A stretch of DNA of 64,000 bases. It comes from Agrobacterium tumefaciens (GTDB lineage: Bacteria; Pseudomonadota; Alphaproteobacteria; Rhizobiales; Rhizobiaceae). The DNA is taken from positions 310,001-374,000 of the forward strand of contig NZ_JXQV01000030.1 of NCBI RefSeq assembly GCF_000834635.1. Direction: 5' to 3'. Position 1 is the first letter of the stretch; each line of letters starts with the position of its first letter. The position numbers and the translations under genes are program-made. The notes beneath the pieces were generated by a model. The model searched no databases. It was not told the DNA's origin and saw nothing but the letters and a program-made list of their open reading frames with translations. Of this stretch, positions 34,528-41,262 are shown in pieces.

Positions 34528-35135
34528 TATGCCAAGAGCCTCCGCGGCACCGCGCCACGCTCGGCTCTAGAACCGATGCCGACTGATTTCTTGGTGTGGT
34601 AGTGGCAATACGAGCTGCCCTCATGCGTCGCGTTGGCGCAAAACAGCATGTCCGCACGCTCTCCTTTCAACGGCCAATGGCAATGATGAGGTTCGAGCTC
34701 ATAAAGGCGAAGATTGAGCGGCGACGGCACAGGGATGGACGGCACCGGCTCGGCAGTAACAACAGGAGGCGGGGCAGGCTTTATCTTGGGCGCTGCGAAT
34801 GCCATGCCGTTTGCGGCCAGCAGCGCAGATGGACGTTTGGGCTTGGCGCGAGGCTCTACAGGCGCGGGCTTAGGCTTCCGCGGTGCACTCGGCTTGGCGG
34901 CATCTGCCATAACCTTCGCCATCTCTCTACCGGGCCTACCGGATAGCGGTACCGACGCGACCATATCCGGGTGCCGGTTATAGAACGAGATGACAGAGCT
35001 GCGGGTGATGATCTGAGCGTATTTCCTGCTCAGAGCAGCCGCTATGGCTGCGCCGGTACCGATTGTCGTCGGGTGCACTTCGATGATTGCAGCGCTACGC
35101 GCCTCTGCGGACAGGGTTCTCCATCGCGTCTTCAT
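34527..35135 (-). CDS. GcrA-like transcription regulator
   Basis: 202 aa. N-terminal ~65 residues are a small helical DNA-binding-like domain (RSAAIIEVHPTTIGTGAAIA, RSSVISFYNRHPDM). A Pro/Ala/Lys linker follows. The C-terminal motif LEPHHCHWPLKG, then MLFCANATHEGSSYCHYHT, matches the sigma70-interaction region of GcrA (C-x-W-P-x-G...FC...YC-x-x-H). GcrA is the alphaproteobacterial cell-cycle activator that works at GANTC-methylated promoters; a phage version could redirect RNA polymerase. Family assignment is from this motif. Confidence 0.75.
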   Translation of the reverse strand: MKTRWRTLSAEARSAAIIEVHPTTIGTGAAIAAALSRKYAQIITRSSVISFYNRHPDMVASVPLSGRPGREMAKVMADAAKPSAPRKPKPAPVEPRAKPKRPSALLAANGMAFAAPKIKPAPPPVVTAEPVPSIPVPSPLNLRLYELEPHHCHWPLKGERADMLFCANATHEGSSYCHYHTKKSVGIGSRAERGAVPRRLLA

Positions 35136-35137
35136 GG

Positions 35138-35524
35138 CTATTCCATCCCCAGGGCGGCCATGTAGGTCTGCAAGATCGTCTCTTCTTCGATGCGCTCGTT
35201 GGCATCCTTCTTGCGCAAGCGAATGATGGTGCGGATCGCAACAGTGTCGTAACCCCGGCTCTTTGCCTCTCCCATTACGTCTTTGATGTCGCCCCCGATT
35301 GCTGCCTTCTCTTCCTCTAGTCGCTCAACGCGTTCGATGAACTGGCGCAGCTCGGCAGCGGCCACGGTCTCAAGCGTAGCCTCGCCTGTCTCGTCACGGT
35401 CAAATGCCTCGATCTGGCCCGGCAGCGGCGGGTTTTGAGCTTTGTTCTTCGCCGTGTTGGTTATGGCGCGAGCCGCTTTCTTCAACACACCTGTTTGCCC
35501 GACTTCGATAGTGAATGTAGTCAC
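35138..35524 (-). CDS. GapR/DUF2312-like nucleoid protein
   Basis: 128 aa. Residues ~55-128 are a clear DUF2312/GapR domain: [35 protein letters not shown], and [14 protein letters not shown]. GapR tetramers clamp overtwisted DNA ahead of replication forks in alphaproteobacteria. The ~50-residue N-terminal extension is unlike chromosomal GapR. Start overlaps the preceding stop (ATGA). A phage copy may assist its own replication or compete with the host protein. Confidence 0.85.
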   Translation of the reverse strand: MTTFTIEVGQTGVLKKAARAITNTAKNKAQNPPLPGQIEAFDRDETGEATLETVAAAELRQFIERVERLEEEKAAIGGDIKDVMGEAKSRGYDTVAIRTIIRLRKKDANERIEEETILQTYMAALGME

Positions 35525-35937
35525 CCTTCAACCCCTTCGATGCTGTCCCGCGTCAATTGACGCGCGGTTGCCCGGCGCGCGATGCGCCAAGATTTGCTTT
35601 TCAGTTCGTTTTCAGAAAGGAGCTTCAAGTTGCCGGTGTCCCTGACCCGAGGAAGAAGGACGGTAACAACCACTCCTCCGGGCTGAGCAATGACGGCGGC
35701 GAATGCGCGGTTATCGAAACTCTTAACTCCGAATTTCGCCGCGGCAGCGAGGCCCTTGGTCCAGATCAGCGCCCTGAGGGCGTCAATCGTTGTTCCCGCC
35801 GCGTCAGCCAGAGCAACTGCCCTCGCCTTCTCGGTCGCAAAGTCCTGCTGGACATCGATATTCAGGATGCGCTGCACGTAACGCGAAACAGCGTGGTAAC
35901 TCACGCGCTCTGGATCATCCCCCGCGGTCTGCTGCAC
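35521..35937 (-). CDS. Phage protein of unknown function
   Basis: 138 aa from a GTG at 35937 with GGGAG ~8 nt upstream; the ATG at 36009 would overlap the previous gene by ~95 nt and has no site. Contains [16 protein letters not shown] (helical, DUF-like start), [16 protein letters not shown] helix and a beta-rich [19 protein letters not shown] segment. May be a small DNA-processing protein; no catalytic signature. Confidence 0.58.
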   Translation of the reverse strand: MQQTAGDDPERVSYHAVSRYVQRILNIDVQQDFATEKARAVALADAAGTTIDALRALIWTKGLAAAAKFGVKSFDNRAFAAVIAQPGGVVVTVLLPRVRDTGNLKLLSENELKSKSWRIARRATARQLTRDSIEGVEG

Positions 35938-36202
35938 TGTGTTCTCCCTTAAGCAGATCGTCTGCCTGAACCAGTGCAGCCAACTGTTTCCGTGCTGACG
36001 CGATTTCATGATCGGGGCGCTTGGTGCGACCTTCTGAGAATTTGTCGATCCACCAGATTTTGGAGCGGATCATGTCTTTGAGGCTCGACCGGATCTGGAC
36101 AACGGTAAGCGACGGGGTTCGGGCAGCATGTGCCTTCTCCGCGACGATCCTGTCTTCCGCGGCGCGAACCAGTCCCCCGACTGATGTCTTCTCGGTCACC
36201 AT
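35915..36202 (-). CDS. Small phage protein, unknown function
   Basis: 95 aa, start coupled to the stop of the 213-aa gene. Helical and charged (LVRAAEDRIVAEKAHAA, IRSSLKDMIRSKIWWIDKF, ASARKQLAALVQADDLL). No known motif. Part of the leftward regulatory operon. Confidence 0.55.
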   Translation of the reverse strand: MVTEKTSVGGLVRAAEDRIVAEKAHAARTPSLTVVQIRSSLKDMIRSKIWWIDKFSEGRTKRPDHEIASARKQLAALVQADDLLKGEHSAADRGG

Positions 36203-36843
36203 CAGGCCACCTCTCCGAACTTGGCACGTTCGCTTTGGAGCCTGCTAATCTGCTCGTCGATCTCCCGACGGCGCTGTTGCTTTGCAGCGTCATCGACCCA
36301 TTCCGGGGCTTCATCGAAACACGCGGCCAAGAGCGACGGGCCGAACGCGGCGATGAGGATTGAAAAGTGCTGCACCGATGGCTGTGAGCGGCGGTGCAGC
36401 CAGTTTTCGACACTGGCGGCAGGTATTCCCGTTTGCGCCTCGACGTGGTGTGTCGTTGCTCGCGGGAAAGATCTTTTCAGCCAGGTAACGAGGCCCGTCA
36501 CATCGAATTGGACTGCGGCCACTTGCCCGCAACGTTGCGGGAATTTTCCTGCGGAACCGCCGCTACGCTTCGGTGCAATATCGAAACGTAGAGGTTCTTC
36601 CTCGGCAAAGCCGAAGACGCCTCTAGAAAGAGGAACAACGGAGGCGGTGCGGTGCGACGGCAGGGCAATCAGGCGACTTTCAGTGCGGACAGGAGCCGCG
36701 ATCATGGCCTGCCGTGCGTTCCGCAGGAACTGGCAAAGGAGTGGAAGAATGCCCGAAGCAGACGCTGAACCTTGTGCTTCGGGGCCTCGGGAAACCTTTG
36801 AATTGAGGTTCGCCGGGGATGCTGAGAACTGGATGACGGTCAC
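36202..36843 (-). CDS. Phage DNA-binding regulator-like protein
   Basis: 213 aa, GTG start 36843 in a GTGA overlap with the upstream stop, with GAGG upstream. Residues ~1-110 have no recognisable fold. From ~113, VTGLVTWLKRSFPRATTHHVE, TGIPAASVENWLHRRSQPS and FSILIAAFGPSLLAACFDEAPEW form a helix-turn-helix-like unit found in alphaproteobacterial prophages, followed by a C-terminal coiled coil (RRREIDEQISRLQSERAKF). Likely transcriptional regulator of the phage. Confidence 0.6.
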   Translation of the reverse strand: MTVIQFSASPANLNSKVSRGPEAQGSASASGILPLLCQFLRNARQAMIAAPVRTESRLIALPSHRTASVVPLSRGVFGFAEEEPLRFDIAPKRSGGSAGKFPQRCGQVAAVQFDVTGLVTWLKRSFPRATTHHVEAQTGIPAASVENWLHRRSQPSVQHFSILIAAFGPSLLAACFDEAPEWVDDAAKQQRRREIDEQISRLQSERAKFGEVA

Positions 36844-37073
36844 TTGCGCCTCATCTTCGTTGCGAACTGGTTGGGTGCGAAGACATTGCGCGGACGGTGG
36901 CGGTGGCGACCCTCGACGACGTCCTGCGCCAATTCGTCAAAATCGGTCACAAGAGAGGCAATGCATGGCAGCGAACTTACTTGGATCGGACCGGATGGAC
37001 CGGCGCGCAATTCGGCAATCAGGTCAGCGCTCATCGGTAGGTTCACGGGAGCAAGAAAAAGGGCGGTCCTCAC
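36840..37073 (-). CDS. Small phage protein, unknown function
   Basis: 77 aa from GTG 37073: this start overlaps the upstream stop as GTGA and follows a strong GGAGG, so it is preferred to the ATG 13 codons later. Sequence MRTALFLAPVNLPMSADLIAE then PIQVSSLPCIASLVTDFDEL, ending in a basic tail. No motif recognised. Confidence 0.6.
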   Translation of the reverse strand: MRTALFLAPVNLPMSADLIAELRAGPSGPIQVSSLPCIASLVTDFDELAQDVVEGRHRHRPRNVFAPNQFATKMRRK

Positions 37074-37309
37074 GAAACGCCCTCCGGCACCGGCTTGCGC
37101 ACAGGAACATTGCGCTTCAGCCGCTCGGCCTCGATGAACGAAACGACTTTTACGCCAGTGTCCTGATAGACTTTGCCGCCGTTGCGGAGCCTGCCGACGA
37201 GCTCGGAGTTTCCCACGGCGCATTTGCCGAAATAGGATTCACCCATTCCCGTGTCGTGCAGGAAAGCATCAATTTTCGAGAGGAGCTGAGAGGTTTGTTC
37301 GGTCATCAT
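37070..37309 (-). CDS. Cro-position small regulator, first gene of the leftward operon
   Basis: 79 aa, start ATG 37309 (or 37306). The -10 box ends 7 nt upstream and no ribosome site is present, so the mRNA is probably leaderless. LLSKIDAFLHDTGMGESYFGK, then GNSELVGRLRNGGKV resembles the small alphaproteobacterial phage proteins of the type I-x-A-F-x-x-x-x-x-M-x-E-x-x-F-G-x-x-x-V-x-x-x-x-x-V-x-R-L-R-x-G, likely helix-turn-helix. It lies directly opposite the repressor, the usual place of Cro or an early activator. Confidence 0.62.
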   Translation of the reverse strand: MMTEQTSQLLSKIDAFLHDTGMGESYFGKCAVGNSELVGRLRNGGKVYQDTGVKVVSFIEAERLKRNVPVRKPVPEGVS

Positions 37310-37315
37310 GACGCA

Positions 37316-37343
37316 AATATATCCTCTATAGAGGACACGTCAA
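37316..37343 (-). promoter_or_regulatory. Leftward early promoter with operator O1 in its spacer
   Basis: Minus strand: -35 TTGACG (37343-37338), 16-nt spacer, -10 TATATT (37321-37316). The perfect 14-bp palindrome TCCTCTATAGAGGA (37322-37335) fills the spacer exactly; as the 20-mer 37319-37338 it matches the consensus ATATCCTCTATAGAGGATAT except at its right end. Repressor bound here would exclude RNA polymerase. Expected start site ~37309, at or next to the ATG. Confidence 0.85.
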
Positions 37344-37369
37344 CCATCCACTATCAAGGACGTGCAGAA

Positions 37370-37389
37370 ATATCCGAAATAGAGGATAT
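37370..37389 (+). promoter_or_regulatory. Operator O2 in front of the repressor gene
   Basis: ATATCCGAAATAGAGGATAT: right half identical to the consensus, left half three mismatches. It ends 7 nt before the repressor ATG, with GATATT (37385-37390) as a possible -10, so repressor could autoregulate and its mRNA may be leaderless. Weaker symmetry than O1 and O4 suggests lower affinity. Confidence 0.75.
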
Positions 37390-37396
37390 TGCTCGC

Positions 37397-37702
37397 ATGA
37401 AAAGTGCGGATTGGAGAGCGCGTCTTCGCGACGCATTGGCCGAGCGCGGCATGTCCGCGCGCGAGGCATCGTTAGCTGCGGGCAAAGGTCCGGGCTACAT
37501 TCATTCGATTTTGAAGGACGGCAAAGACCCCACCGTGGATAACCTAGTCGCGGTTTGCGAGGTGCTCAACGTCAGCCTATCACAGATTATTTACGGGATA
37601 GACGTTTCCGCTGAGACGGCGGAGATACTTTCTCTCCTCGAAGGCTCGCCCGAGATGCGGGACGGCATTCTAAAGATCCTTCGGAACACGCCGCGCTCTT
37701 AA
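37397..37702 (+). CDS. XRE-family phage repressor
   Basis: 101 aa from ATG 37397; a much longer plus-strand frame extending left to 36221 is an artefact over minus-strand genes. Residues ~8-65 are an XRE helix-turn-helix: LRDALAERGMSAREASLAAG, KGPGYIHSILKDGKDPTVDNL, VAVCEVLNVSLSQIIYG. The last ~35 residues (AEILSLLEGSPEMRDGILKIL) look like a dimerisation helix. No LexA-like protease domain, so induction would not be by self-cleavage. Flanked by O1/O2, it is the best candidate for the protein that binds all four operators. Confidence 0.85.
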   Translation: MKSADWRARLRDALAERGMSAREASLAAGKGPGYIHSILKDGKDPTVDNLVAVCEVLNVSLSQIIYGIDVSAETAEILSLLEGSPEMRDGILKILRNTPRS

Positions 37703-37775
37703 ATTCATCGATACATTTGCGCTTCTGCTCATCGGAAAGCCAACTCAGTGCCTCTATCAACTCAGAAACGCGCAT
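37587..37775 (-). CDS. Possible small antisense-oriented gene overlapping repressor 3' end
   Basis: 62 aa, ATG 37775 with AAGGATGG about 8 nt upstream. The first ~30 residues (MRVSELIEALSWLSDEQKRK) look protein-like, helical. But its last 116 nt are antisense to the repressor gene and its C-terminus is basic and unstructured. It may be real only in its 5' part, or be chance. Confidence 0.3.
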   Translation of the reverse strand: MRVSELIEALSWLSDEQKRKCIDEFKSAACSEGSLECRPASRASLRGEKVSPPSQRKRLSRK

Positions 37776-37855
37776 AAAATTTCCATCCTTTACCTGGCGA
37801 GATGATGGAACATAACGAGAACATAATCAAGACGCGAAACAACGGCTATTAACAG

Positions 37856-38548
37856 ATGGTAAACACACTTAGGATTGTAACAGCCCTTCTGCCCTTGCTC
37901 ACCTTTGCTCCATCGGGCGCGTCTGCACTTGATTTTAAGATCGTCGAGCATCAGTCATCATCTAGGTACATCAGTGCATCTGGTACAATTTCGGTAGGGG
38001 ATGCTGCGGTGTTGCGAGGTCTATTGCAGACCGAGGGCAAACGAACGGTTGTTGTGCTCAACTCTGACGGCGGCGCGGTCACAGAGGCATTGAAGATCGG
38101 GAGAGATCTGCGGCGGAACGACGTTGACACCTTTATCCCCAGCGACGCGCACTGTCTGTCGGCATGCATCCTAGCTTTTGTCGGCGGGGCTCACAGAACA
38201 GTTGCCGACACCGGGGCGCTAGGATCGCATCAGTTCTATTGGCCAGCCGGAGAAGCCCCAGCTGGTGACGAAGCGACATTCCTCACCCAGCAACTATCCG
38301 CCAACGTCTTACGGCACTTCCTTGCCCTCGACGTGGACCCGGAAGCGCTGACCATGATCATGGATACCCCGCCCAGCAAGATGCTCGTATTCAGTCCGGC
38401 TCTGCTCAAGCGCTTCAGGCTTGTGGGAACCGGAACGGCAAAATTGCCAGCGGTCTCGCCCGAAGGTGAGAAGCGCGTCGATTGCCCGTTCCCTGAATCG
38501 TTCATCAATAGCGATCCGCTGAACCTCTACCCAGCCTGTAAGCGCTAA
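37856..38548 (+). CDS. Secreted ClpP/crotonase-fold protein (COG3904-like)
   Basis: 230 aa. Signal peptide at residues 1-24 (LRIVTALLPLLTF...GASA), then VVVLNSDGGAVTEALKIGRD, CLSACILAFVGGAHRTV and GALGSHQFYWP. This is the arrangement of periplasmic ClpP-like proteins: S-x-G-G oxyanion strand followed by the nucleophile-type Ser in L-S-A-C. Located between the repressor and the rightward promoter, the classical place for a gene expressed in the lysogen, so a conversion (moron) gene is likely. No clear ribosome site; a CATAAT box lies ~30 nt upstream. Confidence 0.68.
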   Translation: MVNTLRIVTALLPLLTFAPSGASALDFKIVEHQSSSRYISASGTISVGDAAVLRGLLQTEGKRTVVVLNSDGGAVTEALKIGRDLRRNDVDTFIPSDAHCLSACILAFVGGAHRTVADTGALGSHQFYWPAGEAPAGDEATFLTQQLSANVLRHFLALDVDPEALTMIMDTPPSKMLVFSPALLKRFRLVGTGTAKLPAVSPEGEKRVDCPFPESFINSDPLNLYPACKR

Positions 38549-38549
38549 A

Positions 38550-38602
38550 ATCTCCTCTATAGAGAATACACAGCTTGACATATCCTCTATAGCGGATATT
38601 CT
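38550..38602 (+). promoter_or_regulatory. Rightward early promoter with operators O3 and O4
   Basis: -35 TTGACA (38575-38580), 16-nt spacer, -10 TATTCT (38597-38602). Operator O4 (38580-38599, ATATCCTCTATAGCGGATAT, one mismatch) fills the spacer. O3 (38550-38569, ATCTCCTCTATAGAGAATAC, three mismatches) lies upstream, 30 bp centre to centre. The placement is the same as for O1 in the leftward promoter, so one repressor should silence both operons. Confidence 0.85.
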
Positions 38603-38656
38603 CACCTCCATCGAAGGTTGCTTCGCCGCAACCGGATTTACCGATGGAGATGACAT

Positions 38657-38785
38657 ATGCGGAACCTGCTTGCATTTGCGGGAGCGATATCGCTCGCCCT
38701 GATTTTCAGCATTAACGATGACGGCTATGTCCGTTGCTCGCAGGTAGCGTCGCTTCAGACGTGCCACAGCGCTTTGAATCGCTGA
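38657..38785 (+). CDS. 42-aa membrane or secreted small protein
   Basis: ATG 38657 with GGAGA 7 nt upstream, first gene after the rightward promoter. MRNLLAFAGAISLALIFSIN is a single hydrophobic segment with one positive residue at the start, followed by a short Cys-containing tail (YVRCSQVASLQTCHSALNR). Could be a signal-anchored peptide acting at the envelope. No homologue recognised. Confidence 0.55.
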   Translation: MRNLLAFAGAISLALIFSINDDGYVRCSQVASLQTCHSALNR

Positions 38786-38794
38786 GGTGCTGCC

Positions 38795-39100
38795 ATGATG
38801 ATGTGGACCTGCACGAATTGCGGCGCTGTTGAGCGTCTTACCATTTATCCCGACTGCTGCTCATCTTGCGGTGGCGCTATGATCTGTGACGATGGCCGCA
38901 CCACGCACGGGGCCAACGACGCTGACATCACTGAGTGTCACGAGCTGCTCGACGCAGCGGGGGAAGGCGATGCGACGGCGCATGTCATTCTCTGGCAGGA
39001 ACGCGCCCCGACGTACTACTACAGCCCCGAGATGATCGCGGATCTCGCCCTCCAGAATCGCATCGACATGATGCAGGCCATCTATGGAGTGGCGGCATGA
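38795..39100 (+). CDS. Small zinc-ribbon phage protein
   Basis: 101 aa; start ATG 38795 with GAGGTG upstream. N-terminal ribbon CTNCGAVERLTIYPDCCSSCGG offers C-x-x-C and C-x-x-C pairs for one Zn. The rest is acidic and helical (TECHELLDAAGEGDATAHVILW). Role unknown; may bind nucleic acid or protein. Ends in an ATGA overlap with the next gene. Confidence 0.62.
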   Translation: MMMWTCTNCGAVERLTIYPDCCSSCGGAMICDDGRTTHGANDADITECHELLDAAGEGDATAHVILWQERAPTYYYSPEMIADLALQNRIDMMQAIYGVAA

Positions 39101-39378
39101 CGCTCACATTGAGAGATCGCGCCGACGTCGCGCTCCACGCCGCCGCTGATGTCGCTCCGGCACCGGATGCGGTGAAGCACATCGCATTCAAGGCGATGCG
39201 CGCGTTGTACCCTGACGAAAGCGGCTCGCTTCTGGGTTTGGTCCTGTCTTACCCTGCCCCCAACATGGCTGAAGGAATGTCTGCGCTTTATCACGGCATC
39301 GGCATTTTCGGCGAGCTTGAGATCGACCATGTCATCGGGGCCATCGTCGCACCGGCCTATGGCGAAAGAGCGCACTGA
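39097..39378 (+). CDS. Small phage protein, unknown function
   Basis: 93 aa, ATG coupled to the preceding stop. Helical N-terminus (LRDRADVALHAAADV) and a hydrophobic centre (LLGLVLSYPAPNMAEGMSAL). Several weakly hydrophobic stretches but no convincing membrane helix. Part of the rightward early operon. Confidence 0.55.
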   Translation: MTLTLRDRADVALHAAADVAPAPDAVKHIAFKAMRALYPDESGSLLGLVLSYPAPNMAEGMSALYHGIGIFGELEIDHVIGAIVAPAYGERAH

Positions 39379-39379
39379 G

Positions 39380-39961
39380 GTGGCTAAGCGATCCGATTTC
39401 CTTCGCAGTAAGCACGACATGTATTTGTCCCCCTACGAGGCCGCCTTACCGCTGCGGCCCTTCCTGCAGGGCGTTGGTACATTCTCCGAACCGTGCTGCG
39501 CGAACGGACGCCTGATCCGATGGATCGAGAGCTTTGGCCCGACCTGCACCCACAATGGTGACGTTCAGCTTGGCATTGATGCATTGGTAGACCCATGGCT
39601 GCTGCGCAACCGCGTCGATGCGATCATCACCAACCCGCCTTACACCTGGTCGATCTTGAAGGCGATGATTGAGCGGTTCATGCGGATCGCGCCTACGTGG
39701 TTGCTGCTCGAGGCGGACTTCAAATACAATCTGCAAGCCCGTCAGTTCATGACGCATTGCAGCGACGTCGTTCCTATTGGTCGCGTGCGCTGGTTCGCCG
39801 ACACCCAGCACGACAGCAAAGATAACTACGCCTGGTACCGGTTCGACATTCAGCACCGGCGCGGCCCTGTGTTCCATCCAATGCAAGTCATCGACAAGCG
39901 GCGCATCAGGAAGCTGGCGCGCCCGGAAATCGAATATCCGGAGATCGAACGTGCTGCATAG
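39380..39961 (+). CDS. Phage DNA N6-adenine methyltransferase-like protein
   Basis: 193 aa from GTG 39380, two bases after the previous stop, with AAAGAG upstream; ATG 39359 has no site. AdoMet-binding-like FSEPCCANGRLIRWIE is followed by VDAIITNPPYTW, the N-P-P-Y motif of N6-adenine methyltransferases. It is short and lacks a target-recognition domain, so it may be a nonspecific or Dam-like enzyme protecting phage DNA, or be inactive. Confidence 0.75.
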   Translation: MAKRSDFLRSKHDMYLSPYEAALPLRPFLQGVGTFSEPCCANGRLIRWIESFGPTCTHNGDVQLGIDALVDPWLLRNRVDAIITNPPYTWSILKAMIERFMRIAPTWLLLEADFKYNLQARQFMTHCSDVVPIGRVRWFADTQHDSKDNYAWYRFDIQHRRGPVFHPMQVIDKRRIRKLARPEIEYPEIERAA

Positions 39962-40196
39962 CTTCCTCAACCTTCCCGCCCCGCTGCTCGTCATCGGTGC
40001 CGGCCTTATCGCTGGCGGGATCTATTCGCTTGGCCTTGGCGCGGGGACGCTTCACCGCGAAATGGACCGGCGGCGGACCGCTCGCCTGACCCACGAAATC
40101 CGAAACAGCATCGCCCGCTACGACGCCATGATGGCTCAGGCGGAACGTGACTACGCCGCCCGCATGGGCTTAACCCAAGGAGACTGCAATGCTTGA
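39951..40196 (+). CDS. Small phage membrane protein
   Basis: 81 aa from GTG 39951 with GGAG 7 nt upstream, overlapping the methyltransferase end by 11 nt. One transmembrane helix (LLVIGAGLIAGGIYSLGLGAG), then a charged helix (HREMDRRRTARLTHEIRNS). Topology N-out or N-in cannot be settled. Could serve as a spanin/holin-like or exclusion protein, but nothing specific supports this. Confidence 0.6.
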   Translation: MLHSFLNLPAPLLVIGAGLIAGGIYSLGLGAGTLHREMDRRRTARLTHEIRNSIARYDAMMAQAERDYAARMGLTQGDCNA

Positions 40197-40620
40197 TACC
40201 GCCCAACACACCAAGAAACCCAACCCGGTTGATACCCACGTTGGCACGAAGATCCGTGCCCGCCGTGCGGTGATCGGAATGAGCCAAGAGAAACTGGGTG
40301 CGGCGCTGGGCATCACGTTCCAGCAGGTCCAGAAGTACGAAAAGGGCACCAACCGGGTCGGCGCCAGCCGTCTGCATCGCATCGCGGAGGTTCTCTCGGT
40401 GTCGCCGAGCTACTTCTTCGAGGGCTCACCAAGCCACGGGGTGACGGAGAGCGACGGCAAGCAGGACGATCTTACGACGTTCATGCAGCGTGCCGACGGC
40501 GTCCGACTTGCCAAACTGTGGCTGCGGGTCGGCGACAGCGAAGCCCGGCGCAAGCTTCTCGGCGTGATCGAGCTCGTCGCCAACAGCAGTTGTAACGGCG
40601 ATAATTCATCTCAAACCTGA
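40189..40620 (+). CDS. XRE-family helix-turn-helix regulator
   Basis: 143 aa; AAGGAG upstream of ATG 40189. Residues ~20-75 are a classical HTH: IRARRAVIGMSQEKLGAAL, GITFQQVQKYEKGTNRVGA, RLHRIAEVLSVSPSYFFEG. This closely follows the rhizobial family that includes quorum and symbiosis regulators of PraR type. The C-terminus (RLAKLWLRVGDSEARRKLLG) is helical. Embedded in the early operon, so likely a second-stage regulator rather than the immunity repressor. Confidence 0.82.
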   Translation: MLDTAQHTKKPNPVDTHVGTKIRARRAVIGMSQEKLGAALGITFQQVQKYEKGTNRVGASRLHRIAEVLSVSPSYFFEGSPSHGVTESDGKQDDLTTFMQRADGVRLAKLWLRVGDSEARRKLLGVIELVANSSCNGDNSSQT

Positions 40621-40626
40621 GGACTT

Positions 40627-40662
40627 CTCATGAAGCCATTGTTTTTAATGGCTTCCCATGAG
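40627..40662. repeat. Strong inverted repeat in the early operon
   Basis: CTCATGAAGCCATT (40627-40640) pairs with AATGGCTTCCCATGAG (40647-40662) around a T-rich 6-nt loop, with a 2-nt bulge. It would fold stably in RNA and buries the ATG at 40630. It lies 6 nt after the HTH gene stop. No U-tract follows, so it is more likely a processing or translational-control hairpin, or a protein-binding site, than a terminator. Confidence 0.7.
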
Positions 40663-40731
40663 CTGGCCCGCTCCGGTTACCTCGCCTGCACTTTGGGCGG
40701 GGTTTCCCGAACAGGTCTTATGGAGATTGTT

Positions 40732-41262
40732 ATGATTGAGACGAACACAGCGACTGCCATTCCCCCGCGCCCGAAGTACTGGGACGATGCAGTAAGAGAG
40801 CTGGCCGTAGACGGCATAATCGGACTTGTCGCCGAGTGGATCGAGACTAATAGCCAGTTTGAGCAGAAGGCGCTGAAAGAAGCATTGCTCCGGTGCTTGG
40901 ACACCAATGCTTACACCTACGCAAGCAATTTGGAGCAACGCTACGGCTGGGCTCCTGATGCCGGTCTGGTTTGCGTGCTCGACCAACTAACCCTTGTTCG
41001 GGCGCATGAGGAAGTCGTTAAGGCGTGGGTGACGTACCACGGTGTGAAAGTCCCGTTCAAAGAAGGGGACCGGGTATGCGCTCCCACGATCAAATCGGGC
41101 ACGATCCAGCGCGTCCTATCCTCAACGGCTCGTATCGGCATCAAAAGCGACGAGGATGCTGAGAACTCAAACACTATGGTTAGGGTTATCGACTTTGAAG
41201 ACGCCACACCGATCCTCGGGACCATCGGCACGGCACCGGCAGCAGAAGGCGGTGCATCATGA
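40732..41262 (+). CDS. Phage early protein, unknown function
   Basis: 176 aa from ATG 40732 with GGAG 7 nt upstream. The frame is open from ATG 40630, but that start lies in the hairpin and the extra 34 residues look non-protein-like. Helical N-half (YWDDAVRELAVDGIIGLVAEW, EQKALKEALLRCLD), beta-rich C-half (FKEGDRVCAPTIKSGTIQRVL) like a small KOW/SH3-type barrel. Overlaps the next gene. Confidence 0.55.
   Translation: MIETNTATAIPPRPKYWDDAVRELAVDGIIGLVAEWIETNSQFEQKALKEALLRCLDTNAYTYASNLEQRYGWAPDAGLVCVLDQLTLVRAHEEVVKAWVTYHGVKVPFKEGDRVCAPTIKSGTIQRVLSSTARIGIKSDEDAENSNTMVRVIDFEDATPILGTIGTAPAAEGGAS

Noticed and set aside
36221-37396. Long plus-strand open frame in front of the XRE repressor (apparent 493-aa protein)
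   Set aside because: It runs antisense through several well-supported, overlapping minus-strand genes and through both operators; its N-terminal ~390 residues are Arg/Ser/Cys-rich and not protein-like. Only the last 101 codons are the repressor.
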